DNA of 62,601 nucleotides from an uncultured Eubacterium sp. GTDB taxonomy: Bacteria > Bacillota > Clostridia > Peptostreptococcales > Anaerovoracaceae. Of the stretch, positions 28,906 through 37,345 are shown piece after piece. The notes under the pieces are model-generated. The model was not told where the DNA came from, searched no databases, and saw only the letters and a program-made list of their open reading frames with translations. The number at the start of each line of letters is the position of its first letter. Position 1 is the first letter of the stretch. The position numbers and the translations under genes were made by a program. Where the stretch lies: the NCBI GenBank assembly GCA_937900695.1, contig CALCFD010000038.1, forward strand, positions 1 to 62,601. Reading direction: 5' to 3'.

Positions 28906-29160
28906 CTATTCCTGTTCATTCATAATTTTATCAAATTCTTCTACTGCTGCTTCAAATTCAGCATCATCTTCAATATCGATGATTTCAAATTCGTCTTCGC
29001 CAACTTCTTTGTAGCCATAAATCCAAACATCATCTGATCCATCATCTGGAATTAAAGCAATGTATTCCTTACCATTTGCTTCAAATACACCCATCATTTC
29101 ACATTCAACATCTTTATTATCTTCAAATTCAAGAGTGATCATATCTCTTTCGTCTGCCAT
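28906..29160 (-). CDS. DUF1292 family small acidic protein
   Basis: This 84-residue acidic protein contains MITLEFEDNKDVECEMMGVF and YIALIPDDGSDDVWIYGYKE, the pattern of the DUF1292 (YrzB-like) family found across Firmicutes. Its role is unknown. I start at MADERDM (29160), since an upstream ATG at 29175 is part of the GGAGGAAAG binding site. It lies 50 bases after uvrC. Confidence 0.85.
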   Translation of the reverse strand: MADERDMITLEFEDNKDVECEMMGVFEANGKEYIALIPDDGSDDVWIYGYKEVGEDEFEIIDIEDDAEFEAAVEEFDKIMNEQE

Positions 29161-29210
29161 TTTTCTTTCCTCCATTTTAAATTATTTTTACAACTTTAAT
29201 TACTATATCA

Positions 29211-31133
29211 CTAGTTATTAACTTTAGCAATGAAAAAATTAATAATATCTTCAGCATTTCTTTCATTTATGCCTTCAGTACATAAAAGTTCCTCTTTTGT
29301 AGCATTACGAATATTATCTATAGTTTTAAATTTATTTAACAAAGCATTGCGTTTTTTAGGACCTATACCATTAATATCATCCAAAATAGATTTAGTCATC
29401 TTCGCACTTCTAAGACCTTTGTGATAATCAATTGCAAATCTATGCACTTCTTCTTGAATATTTCCAATATATCTAAATAGCATAGAGTTTCCTTTAAGTT
29501 CCTCTTCAAAGAACTGACCCCTTCCCACTTTAGAAAGAGGATGATAAACAAGAGCCCTTGTTCTATGAGAATCATCTTTAGCCATTCCTACTATAGGAAT
29601 TTCAACATTAAGTTCTTCTAATATTTTATTAACCGCCTCAATATGACCTTTGCCGCCGTCAATAAGCATCAAATCTGGTAATGGTAAAAACCCCGCGTCA
29701 CCATCTAAAGCACGCATAACTCTTCTGTAGATAACTTCCTGCATAGAGCCATAATCATTTGGACCTTCAATGGATTTTATCTTAAATCTTCTGTAAGCCT
29801 TTTTGTTAGCCTTAAGACCATTAAACACTACCATAGCACCTACATTATCAATACCATTTATATTGGAAATATCATAAGCTTCTACTCTATGCGGTGCCTT
29901 TCCATCTTCATTTAAAAGCGATATAATCTCACCTGTATCTTCATTAATCCACTGAGATGTAGCCTTGCCTATAGTTGCTTTTTCAATAACATCGTCTATT
30001 TGCGTTTTAATTTTATCATTTCTTTCACGTTTATTTTTCTCCTTTTCGTCGATGTTTTTCATCATCTCGTATGTGTCCTTTTCTGCCATTTCCAAGAATG
30101 CCTTTTTCTCACCTTTTTGTGGCACAAAAAGTGATACTTTTTTACTCCAACAAGAAGACAAAAATCTCTCAAGCAAATCTCTATCCGCAATATCTTTTTT
30201 AAGCAAAATCTCTCCTGGACCATTAGTCATCTGCCCATAATGTTGTTTTATAAATGCACCTAAAACACTATCTTCATTTTCCTCTATAGATGTTTCAAGT
30301 GTAAACGTCTCTCTACCAGATAGTTTACCATCTCTAACAAAAAACAAAACCACATGGCCTTTTCCACCATGCATAACAAGATCAATATCCTTAGTATGAG
30401 TAAGTACAACTCTTTGTTTTTCATTAAGTGCCTTAGCTGCAATCATATAATCTCTATATCTTGCGGCATTTTCATACTCTAAATTTTCAGCTGCTTCATT
30501 CATCTTATCTTTAAGGTAATTTAAAAGACTTGACTGTTTACCACGTAAAAATGTAGCAGCTTCATCTACTCTTCTCATATAGTCCGCATGTTTCGCATAT
30601 CCTGCACAAATACCATCGCACTGACCAATATGATAATTCAAACATGGACGTGCATCCCTTGGAAACTCTTTTGCAGAGCATCTTTTGATTTTGTAAATTT
30701 GATTTAAAAACTCAACCATTTGATTTACCGCACCAACATCACTGTAGGGGCCAAAGTACTTGCTTCCATCCTTTATAACCCTCCTAGTCTTAAGAATTCG
30801 AGGCCATTTTTCATTTGTAATCTTAATATATGGATAAGTCTTATCATCCCTTAAAAGAACATTATACTTAGGCATATATTTTTTAATAAGATTATTCTCA
30901 AGAATTAGGGCTTCCATCTCACTACCGCATTTAATATATTCAAATTCTTCAATATTTGAAACCATAGCACGAACTTTAGGATCCATATTCTTAGATGATT
31001 GAAAATATTGTCTTACCCTATTTTTTAAAGATATAGCTTTTCCAACATATATTACCTGTCCTAATTTATCCTTATGTAGATAAACTCCCGGTTCATCCGG
31101 GAGTTTTTTTAGATTTTCTTTTATATCAAACAT
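29211..31133 (-). CDS. uvrC: UvrABC system protein C
   Basis: UvrC makes the dual incisions in nucleotide excision repair. The N-terminal GIY-YIG domain shows PGVYLHKDKLGQVIYVGKA. A UvrB-binding helix pair (DKMNEAAENLEYENAARYRDYM) is near residue 205. The RNase H-like domain starts VEAYDISNINGIDNVGAMVV and has the DGGKGH acidic site. The C-terminal helix-hairpin-helix (DINGIGPKKRNALLNKF) is complete. The 640-residue length is normal. Confidence 0.96.
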   Translation of the reverse strand: MFDIKENLKKLPDEPGVYLHKDKLGQVIYVGKAISLKNRVRQYFQSSKNMDPKVRAMVSNIEEFEYIKCGSEMEALILENNLIKKYMPKYNVLLRDDKTYPYIKITNEKWPRILKTRRVIKDGSKYFGPYSDVGAVNQMVEFLNQIYKIKRCSAKEFPRDARPCLNYHIGQCDGICAGYAKHADYMRRVDEAATFLRGKQSSLLNYLKDKMNEAAENLEYENAARYRDYMIAAKALNEKQRVVLTHTKDIDLVMHGGKGHVVLFFVRDGKLSGRETFTLETSIEENEDSVLGAFIKQHYGQMTNGPGEILLKKDIADRDLLERFLSSCWSKKVSLFVPQKGEKKAFLEMAEKDTYEMMKNIDEKEKNKRERNDKIKTQIDDVIEKATIGKATSQWINEDTGEIISLLNEDGKAPHRVEAYDISNINGIDNVGAMVVFNGLKANKKAYRRFKIKSIEGPNDYGSMQEVIYRRVMRALDGDAGFLPLPDLMLIDGGKGHIEAVNKILEELNVEIPIVGMAKDDSHRTRALVYHPLSKVGRGQFFEEELKGNSMLFRYIGNIQEEVHRFAIDYHKGLRSAKMTKSILDDINGIGPKKRNALLNKFKTIDNIRNATKEELLCTEGINERNAEDIINFFIAKVNN

Positions 31134-31155
31134 GTTATTACCTACTTCAAAAAAA

Positions 31156-32352
31156 TCAATACGGCCAATTTCTTCGCCTTTTTTCTGCTCTTTCCCTAGC
31201 TATTCTCATAGCTTCAGCTTCTCTGCGCTTCTTTTTCATGGCAGCTATTTTTTTCTTTTTTCTTCTGATCTTTGCTCTTATAATAAAGAAAGTTATAAGT
31301 AAAACAATTACTATTGCTACAATCATAACCATCATATAGTCAGAAATACCTATTTTACTCCATGGACCACCTTTAGCTACATCTTCCTTTACTATAACTT
31401 CAACCTGTGATGTAACCTCTCCTGCTTCAAGTGCTTGTATAATACCAACTACTTGATTTGCTTTAAGAGGCGCCTTAACATCTTCCTTTAGTATAACCTT
31501 AGTCTTTACAAGCTCATCTTCGCCCTCTGCAGGAAGTGTTACACATAAATCCTCCTTAGCATAAACAGCTGTATAATTTTTTTTACCACCTTTTATCTTT
31601 AGCTTATCAGCTTTTTTACCTTTCTTTAGAGCATAATATGTTCTGTAATTTTCAAACGCATATTTCAAAAGCTTTTGATTGTCTTCATAGCAAGCATCAC
31701 TACTAATACCACCACTTGACGCCGCAATAAAAGTAGAATCGCCCTTTTTAGCCAATGCCACAGAAACTTTTATTTTCGCTTCCTTTTCAGCGACTAAAAG
31801 CTTGCCATATTGAATTTTACCTTTGCCTTCAAAATCTACCATGGCCATAAGCTCTTTATTTTTCATAAATTTTCTTATGACAATGGCCATATCGTCCATA
31901 GTAGTCTTTTGTTTTTTGTCGTTGGTGTTTCCTGAAACATTGGTAAACTTAGTATTTTTACAGCCTAGCTTTTTAGCCTTGTCGTTCATCTTTTTGACAA
32001 AGTTTTTGTTAGTTCCGTAAGTGTCAGCCGCCAGCTTATTTGCCATATCATCGCTACCTTCAAGAAGCATGCTTCTTATTTGGCTTTTGTTAGTTTCAGA
32101 TAAATCGCCTCTGTCCATGGCCACAAGGGCTGTCATAATTTTAGTTAGGCCCCCAGGATACATTTTTTTAGTTTCATTTTTGTCGTATACCTTAGTGCCT
32201 GTTTTAACATCCATAACGATACTGTAATCAGCATCAATTGTTGGAGCTTTGGTCAATGCAAAAGCAGGTACTGCCTCGATAAAACAAGACAGTACCACTG
32301 CAGTCATTAACAATATACAAATAAATCTGTTCAATCTATTTTCTTTTGTCAT
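31156..32352 (-). CDS. PBP5-like protein lacking the catalytic serine (pseudo-D,D-carboxypeptidase)
   Basis: A signal peptide (about residues 10-33) precedes a peptidase S11-like domain with SIVMDVKTGTKVYDKNETKKMYP. The family SxxK box (normally S-L/T-T-K) reads GLTK within YPGGLTKIMTA. The SxN box is replaced by GSD in LLEGSDDMANKLA, and no KTG box is visible. C-terminal sequence after residue 230 forms the beta-rich stalk, then a membrane segment (about residues 335-357) and a 40-residue tail of K and R. The family normally trims D-alanine from peptidoglycan; this copy should be inactive and may be structural or a sensor. It lies in a run with serC, apgM and uvrC. Confidence 0.8.
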   Translation of the reverse strand: MTKENRLNRFICILLMTAVVLSCFIEAVPAFALTKAPTIDADYSIVMDVKTGTKVYDKNETKKMYPGGLTKIMTALVAMDRGDLSETNKSQIRSMLLEGSDDMANKLAADTYGTNKNFVKKMNDKAKKLGCKNTKFTNVSGNTNDKKQKTTMDDMAIVIRKFMKNKELMAMVDFEGKGKIQYGKLLVAEKEAKIKVSVALAKKGDSTFIAASSGGISSDACYEDNQKLLKYAFENYRTYYALKKGKKADKLKIKGGKKNYTAVYAKEDLCVTLPAEGEDELVKTKVILKEDVKAPLKANQVVGIIQALEAGEVTSQVEVIVKEDVAKGGPWSKIGISDYMMVMIVAIVIVLLITFFIIRAKIRRKKKKIAAMKKKRREAEAMRIARERAEKRRRNWPY

Positions 32353-32372
32353 CTATAATACCACCAGTACAA

Positions 32373-33587
32373 TTATTTTGCAGAAAAGAAATAATCAGCC
32401 AGCTCGTATCCATTTTCAAAATAAGTACCCTTTTCTCCTGAAACCTCACAAAATGCATTTTCATCATTTAGAGGCTGCTCATCATTGCTTCTGTAAATAA
32501 CATATGGCACAGGAGTGCTGCTATGAGTTCTAATAGCAAGAGGAGTTCTGTGATCTGGAACTACTAATACTGAATAATCTTCCCCTGTCTCTTCTAGATA
32601 TTTTACCACAGGAGCTAAAACCTTGCTATCTATATCTCCTAGACATGTGATTTTGCCTTCCAAATCACCCTGATGGCTACACTCGTCTGGACCTTCAAGA
32701 TGCATGTAAACAAAATCCTTGTCATTTTTAAACTCATCTATAGCCGCCTGGCATTTGCCTTCAAAGTTTGTATGAAGAGTTCCAGTTGCCCCTTCAACAT
32801 CAACACTGCCAAGGCCTGCGCAAATTGCGATGCCCTTAATTAAGTCAACAGCACTGATTGCAGTTCCGCTGATGCCGTATTTATCAGTAAATGAAGATAG
32901 TGATGGCTTCTTGCCCTGTCCCCAAATCCATAAAGTGTTAGCAGGATTTAGACCTTTTTCAATTCTAGCTAAGTTAACAGGATGATCCTTTAAAATCTCG
33001 TAGCTCTTTTTCATAAGCTGAGTGATCCTGTCAGCATCTTCGCCCTTTGGAAGATAATCTCCTGCTCTCTTTCCTAAAATATCATGAGGAGGAGTCAAAT
33101 CGTAATCAGTTCTGCCGTTATTTATAATCATACAATGTCTATAACTTACACCGGTATAAAACTTAAGATCATCTTTACCTAGCTGCTCTTGTACCGCCTT
33201 AATTAGCTCATCAGCCTCCTCAGTTGAAATATCCCCTGCACTGTGGTCTAAAACTGTTAGGTCCTCATAATCTCCTTCACCTGTTAATGTTATAATATTA
33301 GTTCTAAAAGCCACGTCTGTGTCGGCCATTTCGATGCCGATGCTTGCAGCTTCAAGGGGAGATCTTCCTGTTAAGTAAACTGAAGGATCGTAGCCCATAA
33401 CTGACAAGTTAGCAGCATCACTTCCCGGCGCGATACCATCTGGAACAGTCTTAACCATCCCAACCCTGCCCTTTTTCGCAAGGCCATTTACACATGGCAT
33501 ATTTGAAACCTCTAAGGGAGTCTTGCCGCCTAAAGCTTCAATTTTTTCATCTCCTGCTCCATCTGGAACTAAAACAAAATACTTCAT
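32373..33587 (-). CDS. apgM: Cofactor-independent phosphoglycerate mutase, archaeal (ApgM) type
   Basis: This alkaline-phosphatase-superfamily enzyme has 404 residues. VPDGAGD carries a metal ligand, GSDAANLSVMGYDP has the serine nucleophile, and HLEGPDECSHQGD and VVPDHRTPLAIRTHSSTPVP supply further metal ligands. ApgM interconverts 2- and 3-phosphoglycerate; some relatives are annotated as homoserine kinase-like. It starts 12 bases after serC, so a role in serine supply is suggested. No serB is present in this cluster. Confidence 0.88.
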   Translation of the reverse strand: MKYFVLVPDGAGDEKIEALGGKTPLEVSNMPCVNGLAKKGRVGMVKTVPDGIAPGSDAANLSVMGYDPSVYLTGRSPLEAASIGIEMADTDVAFRTNIITLTGEGDYEDLTVLDHSAGDISTEEADELIKAVQEQLGKDDLKFYTGVSYRHCMIINNGRTDYDLTPPHDILGKRAGDYLPKGEDADRITQLMKKSYEILKDHPVNLARIEKGLNPANTLWIWGQGKKPSLSSFTDKYGISGTAISAVDLIKGIAICAGLGSVDVEGATGTLHTNFEGKCQAAIDEFKNDKDFVYMHLEGPDECSHQGDLEGKITCLGDIDSKVLAPVVKYLEETGEDYSVLVVPDHRTPLAIRTHSSTPVPYVIYRSNDEQPLNDENAFCEVSGEKGTYFENGYELADYFFSAK

Positions 33588-33599
33588 ACCTTTTACCTC

Positions 33600-34688
33600 T
33601 TAAGCATTTTCCTTTTCAAACTTCTTCATAAATTCAATTAAAGCATCTACGCCTTCTTCTGGCATAGCGTTGTAAATAGATGCTCTCATTCCGCCAATTG
33701 ATCTGTGGCCGCCTAAGTTATGCATGCCGCAAGCCTTAGCTTCAGCAACAAACTTCTTGTCTAAATCTCCATCGCCTGTAACGAAAACTACGTTCATAAG
33801 AGATCTGTCTTCCTTAGCAACTGGGCAGCTATATAACTTACTTTCATCGATAAAGTTATATAACTTCTCAGCTTTTCTTACGTTTCTTTCATTAAGAGGC
33901 GCGATACCACCTTCATTTTTAATCTTCTTGAAAACTTCTCCTGCCACGTAAATTGCAAAACAAGGAGGAGTGTTGTATGCGCTGTCATTGTCTGCATGAA
34001 TCTTGTAATCTAAATATACAGGAATGTCATCTTTCGCTTTGCCAACTAGATCTTCTCTAATAATAACTAGTGTTACCCCAGCAGGACCTATGTTTTTCTG
34101 TGCTCCTGCGTAAATTAGGCCAAACTTGCTTACATCAACCTGCTCTGAAAGAATACATGATGACATATCAGCTACTAAAACTGTATCCCCAAAATCAGGA
34201 AGCTCATTATAGTGAGTTCCATAAATTGTGTTGTTGTATGTAATATGTACATAGTCTGCATCAGGTCTAATCTGGTCCTTAGTTACCTTAGGGATGTATG
34301 CAAAAGTATCATCTTCTGATGAAGCTACTACCTTTACATCGCCAAACTTTGAAGCTTCCTTAGCTGCCTTCTTAGCCCATGAGCCACCAACGATATAGTC
34401 AGCTTTACCTGAGTTAACCATTAAGTTCATAGGAACCATTGAGAACTGTAATGTAGCTCCGCCCTGTACAAATAAAACTTTGTAGTTATCAGGAATGTCC
34501 ATAATTTCTCTTAAGTTGTTTTCTGCGTCTTCCATAATCTTTTTAAATTCTGTAGATCTATGAGACATCTCCATTACTGATTCGCCACAGCCTAAGTAAT
34601 TTGTTAAATTTTTAGCTACATCTTCTATTACATCTAACGGCAACATTGATGGTCCCGCTGAAAAATTATACGCTCTTTTGTTTGTCAT
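33600..34688 (-). CDS. serC: Phosphoserine aminotransferase
   Basis: This PLP enzyme converts 3-phosphohydroxypyruvate to phosphoserine. RAYNFSAGPSMLP opens the protein; FVQGGATLQFSMVPMNL and the lysine segment YAGAQKNIGPAGVTLVI are characteristic, as is HNLGGHRSIGGMRASIYNA. I start at MTNKRAY (34688, 362 residues) because GGAGGTG lies seven bases upstream; an earlier in-frame ATG precedes that site. It is divergent from serA. Confidence 0.95.
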   Translation of the reverse strand: MTNKRAYNFSAGPSMLPLDVIEDVAKNLTNYLGCGESVMEMSHRSTEFKKIMEDAENNLREIMDIPDNYKVLFVQGGATLQFSMVPMNLMVNSGKADYIVGGSWAKKAAKEASKFGDVKVVASSEDDTFAYIPKVTKDQIRPDADYVHITYNNTIYGTHYNELPDFGDTVLVADMSSCILSEQVDVSKFGLIYAGAQKNIGPAGVTLVIIREDLVGKAKDDIPVYLDYKIHADNDSAYNTPPCFAIYVAGEVFKKIKNEGGIAPLNERNVRKAEKLYNFIDESKLYSCPVAKEDRSLMNVVFVTGDGDLDKKFVAEAKACGMHNLGGHRSIGGMRASIYNAMPEEGVDALIEFMKKFEKENA

Positions 34689-34752
34689 AACTGACACCTC
34701 CATCTTATTCATTTTCTTTTTTAGTCATTTGTATTCTGTAAATTAGGTATAT

Positions 34753-34791
34753 ATTATAACACTTTACTAGAGTCGGGTAAAGTGATATAAT
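34753..34791. promoter_or_regulatory. Mirror-symmetric divergent promoters of serC and serA
   Basis: An inverted repeat CACTTTAC (34760-34767) / GTAAAGTG (34777-34784) is extended on both sides by ATTATA and TATAAT. For serA the -35 is TTTACT (34763-34768) and the -10 is TATAAT (34786-34791). For serC the -35 is TTTACC (complement of 34776-34781) and the -10 is TATAAT (complement of 34753-34758). Both spacers are 17 bases. Polymerase binding on one side must exclude the other, and a dimeric repressor could cover both. Confidence 0.75.
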
Positions 34792-34853
34792 TTACAAGTT
34801 ACATGAATAATTATAGAAAATTTATCAATTATTAAGAATAAGGAGAAGGAAAC

Positions 34854-36023
34854 ATGTATAATATTGCAACTTTGAACAAAATCTCTCCTGTTGGATTAAA
34901 TAAACTAACTGACAATTATACTCTTATTGATGAAATTGATCAGGCAACAGGAATTATGGTTAGAAGCCAGGATATGAAAGAAATGGAGTTTTCAGAAAAC
35001 CTGCTTGCAATCGCAAGAGCTGGTGCCGGCGTAAATAACATTCCTATCGAAAGATGTGCAGAGCAGGGCATCGTAGTTTTTAACACTCCAGGGGCCAATG
35101 CAAATGCAGTTAAAGAGCTAGTTATCGGAGGCATACTATTAGCAGCAAGAAATATTCCTGATGGTATAAAATGGGCATCATCTCTAACTGAAAACGTATC
35201 TAAAGCAGTTGAAAAGGGCAAAAGTCAGTTTGCCGGTACTGAAATCAGCGGTAAAACTCTTGGAGTTATTGGCCTTGGAGCTATTGGTGTACTAGTAGCT
35301 AACGCAGCTCAACAGCTAGGCATGAAAGTTATTGGTTACGACCCATTTATTTCACTAAAATCAGCTCATAATTTATCAAATACAATTCCTGTAACTGACG
35401 ATATTGGTCAGCTACTACCTCAGTGCGACTACGTAACTTTACACGTACCTGCAACTGAAAACACAACAGGAATGTTTGATCAGCGCAGATTTGCTCAAAT
35501 GAAGGACAATGCTGTTTTACTAAATTTCTCTCGTGATAAACTTGTAAATGAAAAAGCTCTTTTAGAAGCACTAGAAAACGAAAAAATTTCTAAATATGTT
35601 ACAGACTTTCCAACTGACAATTTAATTGGCAAGAAAAACATTATTTTATTACCTCACCTTGGCGCTTCTACTAAAGAAGCTGAAGATAACTGTGCAGTAA
35701 TGGCAGCAGAACAGCTTATGGAATACATCGAAAAGGGGAACGTTGTGAACTCAGTAAACTTCCCTGCATGCTCAATGGGCGAGCTAAACCCTGAAGCACA
35801 TTCTCGTATTTGTATTCTAAATAAAAACATTCCTTCAATGCTAGGTAAAATTACTGGCATCATGTCAGAGCACAATGTAAATATCAGAGACTTAACTAAT
35901 AAATCTAAAGGAGACTACGCTGTTACTCTTATGGATATCGACTCCGAAATTTCTGAAAGTGAATTAAGAAGTGCTCTTGAAATTGAAGGTATTATCAAAG
36001 TTAGAATTATTAACTGCAAATAA
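34854..36023 (+). CDS. serA: D-3-phosphoglycerate dehydrogenase
   Basis: It oxidises 3-phosphoglycerate in the first step of serine synthesis. Residues 130-165 carry the NAD-binding motif GKTLGVIGLGAIGVLVANAA. The substrate and catalytic region includes ARAGAGVNNIP, NFSRDKLVNEKAL and LLPHLGASTKEAED. The last 75 residues are an ACT domain (LGKITGIMSEHNVNIRDLTN), the usual site of serine feedback. The 389-residue form is the short type. AAGGAGAAGGA precedes the ATG. Confidence 0.94.
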   Translation: MYNIATLNKISPVGLNKLTDNYTLIDEIDQATGIMVRSQDMKEMEFSENLLAIARAGAGVNNIPIERCAEQGIVVFNTPGANANAVKELVIGGILLAARNIPDGIKWASSLTENVSKAVEKGKSQFAGTEISGKTLGVIGLGAIGVLVANAAQQLGMKVIGYDPFISLKSAHNLSNTIPVTDDIGQLLPQCDYVTLHVPATENTTGMFDQRRFAQMKDNAVLLNFSRDKLVNEKALLEALENEKISKYVTDFPTDNLIGKKNIILLPHLGASTKEAEDNCAVMAAEQLMEYIEKGNVVNSVNFPACSMGELNPEAHSRICILNKNIPSMLGKITGIMSEHNVNIRDLTNKSKGDYAVTLMDIDSEISESELRSALEIEGIIKVRIINCK

Positions 36024-36035
36024 CTTAAATAAAAA

Positions 36036-36062
36036 GGCGGTATTCAAATACCGTCTTTTTTT
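36036..36062. terminator. Terminator shared by serA and the LysR gene
   Basis: GGCGGTATT pairs with AATACCGTC, with a T-run to the right and an A-run to the left. The stem overlaps the last codons of the convergent LysR gene. Confidence 0.8.
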
Positions 36063-36982
36063 GCATTTATTTGTGGTGTATTTAACGCCTTTTCCTTCAA
36101 TATTCTTATATATTCTTTTGCAATATCATTCATATTTCTATATCTGTCATATATATATCCTACGTGCGCTCTAAGTGAATTATCAAATGGAATCGACACT
36201 ACATCATATTGATTTCTTGTTGCTTTATCTAAAGGAAAAGGATCCAAAGTAAATGCTTTATTTTCTTTAACTAACTTATACATAACATCCGTATTAGAAA
36301 CTGTAACTCTTGCATCTGAAAACAAATTATCAAATAATGAATAAACTTGTAAAGTTAAATCATTCATTTTAGAACATTTTTCTGTTACATAAATATAATC
36401 TGTAAGCATTTCTGTTACTATAATTTTCTTTTTAGCTAATGGTGATTTCTTATTTACAGTTATAAAAAACGGACAACTAAATAGTTCTTCATATTCTAAA
36501 TCTACAGAATCAAAATACTGCTTCCATTCATTTAAATGTTGTTCAATAATAGTAACTACACCTATATTGTAATTACTGTTTTTAACCTTATCACAACTTT
36601 CAAAGCATCCGCAAAACCACATATCAAAATTAAATTCTTCATCTTGTGAATAATTATTTATTAACTCAATAAAAGCATCTTGTGCTTGTGGTATTAAAGT
36701 AGTCGTCAATCTAAAAGCCTTACTAGACTCTTCTTTAAAGGTTTCTAACAAATTAAAATCCCTTAATACTTTTTTAGCTGAATGTATAAATTCGTACCCT
36801 TTAAGTGTCGGACCTATTATACCTTTTCTGTTTCTCTCAAATATCTCAAAGCCTAATTCCGCCTCTAGGTCCTTTACTGCTTGCGATAATCTTGGCTGAG
36901 ATATGTATAAGGCATTTGCTGCAACAGAAAAGGAATTGTATTTATTAATTTCAATAATATATATAATCTGTTGAATATTCAT
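36044..36982 (-). CDS. LysR-family transcriptional regulator
   Basis: The N-terminal winged helix-turn-helix is classical: MNIQQIIYIIEINKYNSFSVAANALYISQPRLSQAVKDLE, split here by its turn near residue 25. The C-terminal effector-binding domain is about 220 residues. I start at MNIQQ (36982), ten bases after AGAGAGGATGG. The gene is divergent from the YkvI-type transporter and aminotransferase, which it probably controls in response to their substrate. Confidence 0.88.
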   Translation of the reverse strand: MNIQQIIYIIEINKYNSFSVAANALYISQPRLSQAVKDLEAELGFEIFERNRKGIIGPTLKGYEFIHSAKKVLRDFNLLETFKEESSKAFRLTTTLIPQAQDAFIELINNYSQDEEFNFDMWFCGCFESCDKVKNSNYNIGVVTIIEQHLNEWKQYFDSVDLEYEELFSCPFFITVNKKSPLAKKKIIVTEMLTDYIYVTEKCSKMNDLTLQVYSLFDNLFSDARVTVSNTDVMYKLVKENKAFTLDPFPLDKATRNQYDVVSIPFDNSLRAHVGYIYDRYRNMNDIAKEYIRILKEKALNTPQINAKKDGI

Positions 36983-37209
36983 AATACACCATCCTCTCTT
37001 CAATCAAATCAATTTTATTATATTGTGAAAATTCTTTCAATTTAATATATTGCTTAAGTTGGTCCCTTGAATTTCAACATTTACCAATTTATTACATTTA
37101 AATTTCATGCAATACATTATGTCTTTTGCAACTTTCAATATTATTAAACTTTCCTTTCATATTTTCATATAAGTAATACAAATAACCATATAAAATACTC
37201 GTATATTTT

Positions 37210-37253
37210 TATAAGCATCTCTTATATCCTTATAAATTACAAGTATTATACTT
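37210..37253. promoter_or_regulatory. Candidate LysR operator sites
   Basis: Two inverted repeats lie in the 363-base divergent gap (36983-37345). One is TATAAG-CATCT-CTTATA (37210-37226), which fits the T-N11-A form bound by LysR proteins. The other is AAGTAT-T-ATACTT (37241-37253). The rest of the gap is AT-rich and shows no further clear element. Confidence 0.5.
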
Positions 37254-37345
37254 ACTGATTTTTAGCCATTACAATCAAGTCATAGCTAAATGATCATTTA
37301 AAAAGCAACACTCGAGTTTATGTAAAATAGAAACGGAGAAAAATC

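Noticed and set aside
31084..31104. Perfect terminator-like hairpin (ACTCCCGG/CCGGGAGT followed by T7 on the plus strand) inside the uvrC start
   Set aside because: It coincides with codons for the conserved LPDEPGVYL segment of UvrC, and no plus-strand gene upstream would use it. The T-run lies on the wrong strand for the uvrC transcript.
37004..37345. Possible small gene in the gap between the LysR and transporter genes
   Set aside because: There is no frame with a start, binding site and plausible composition; only operator-like repeats are seen.
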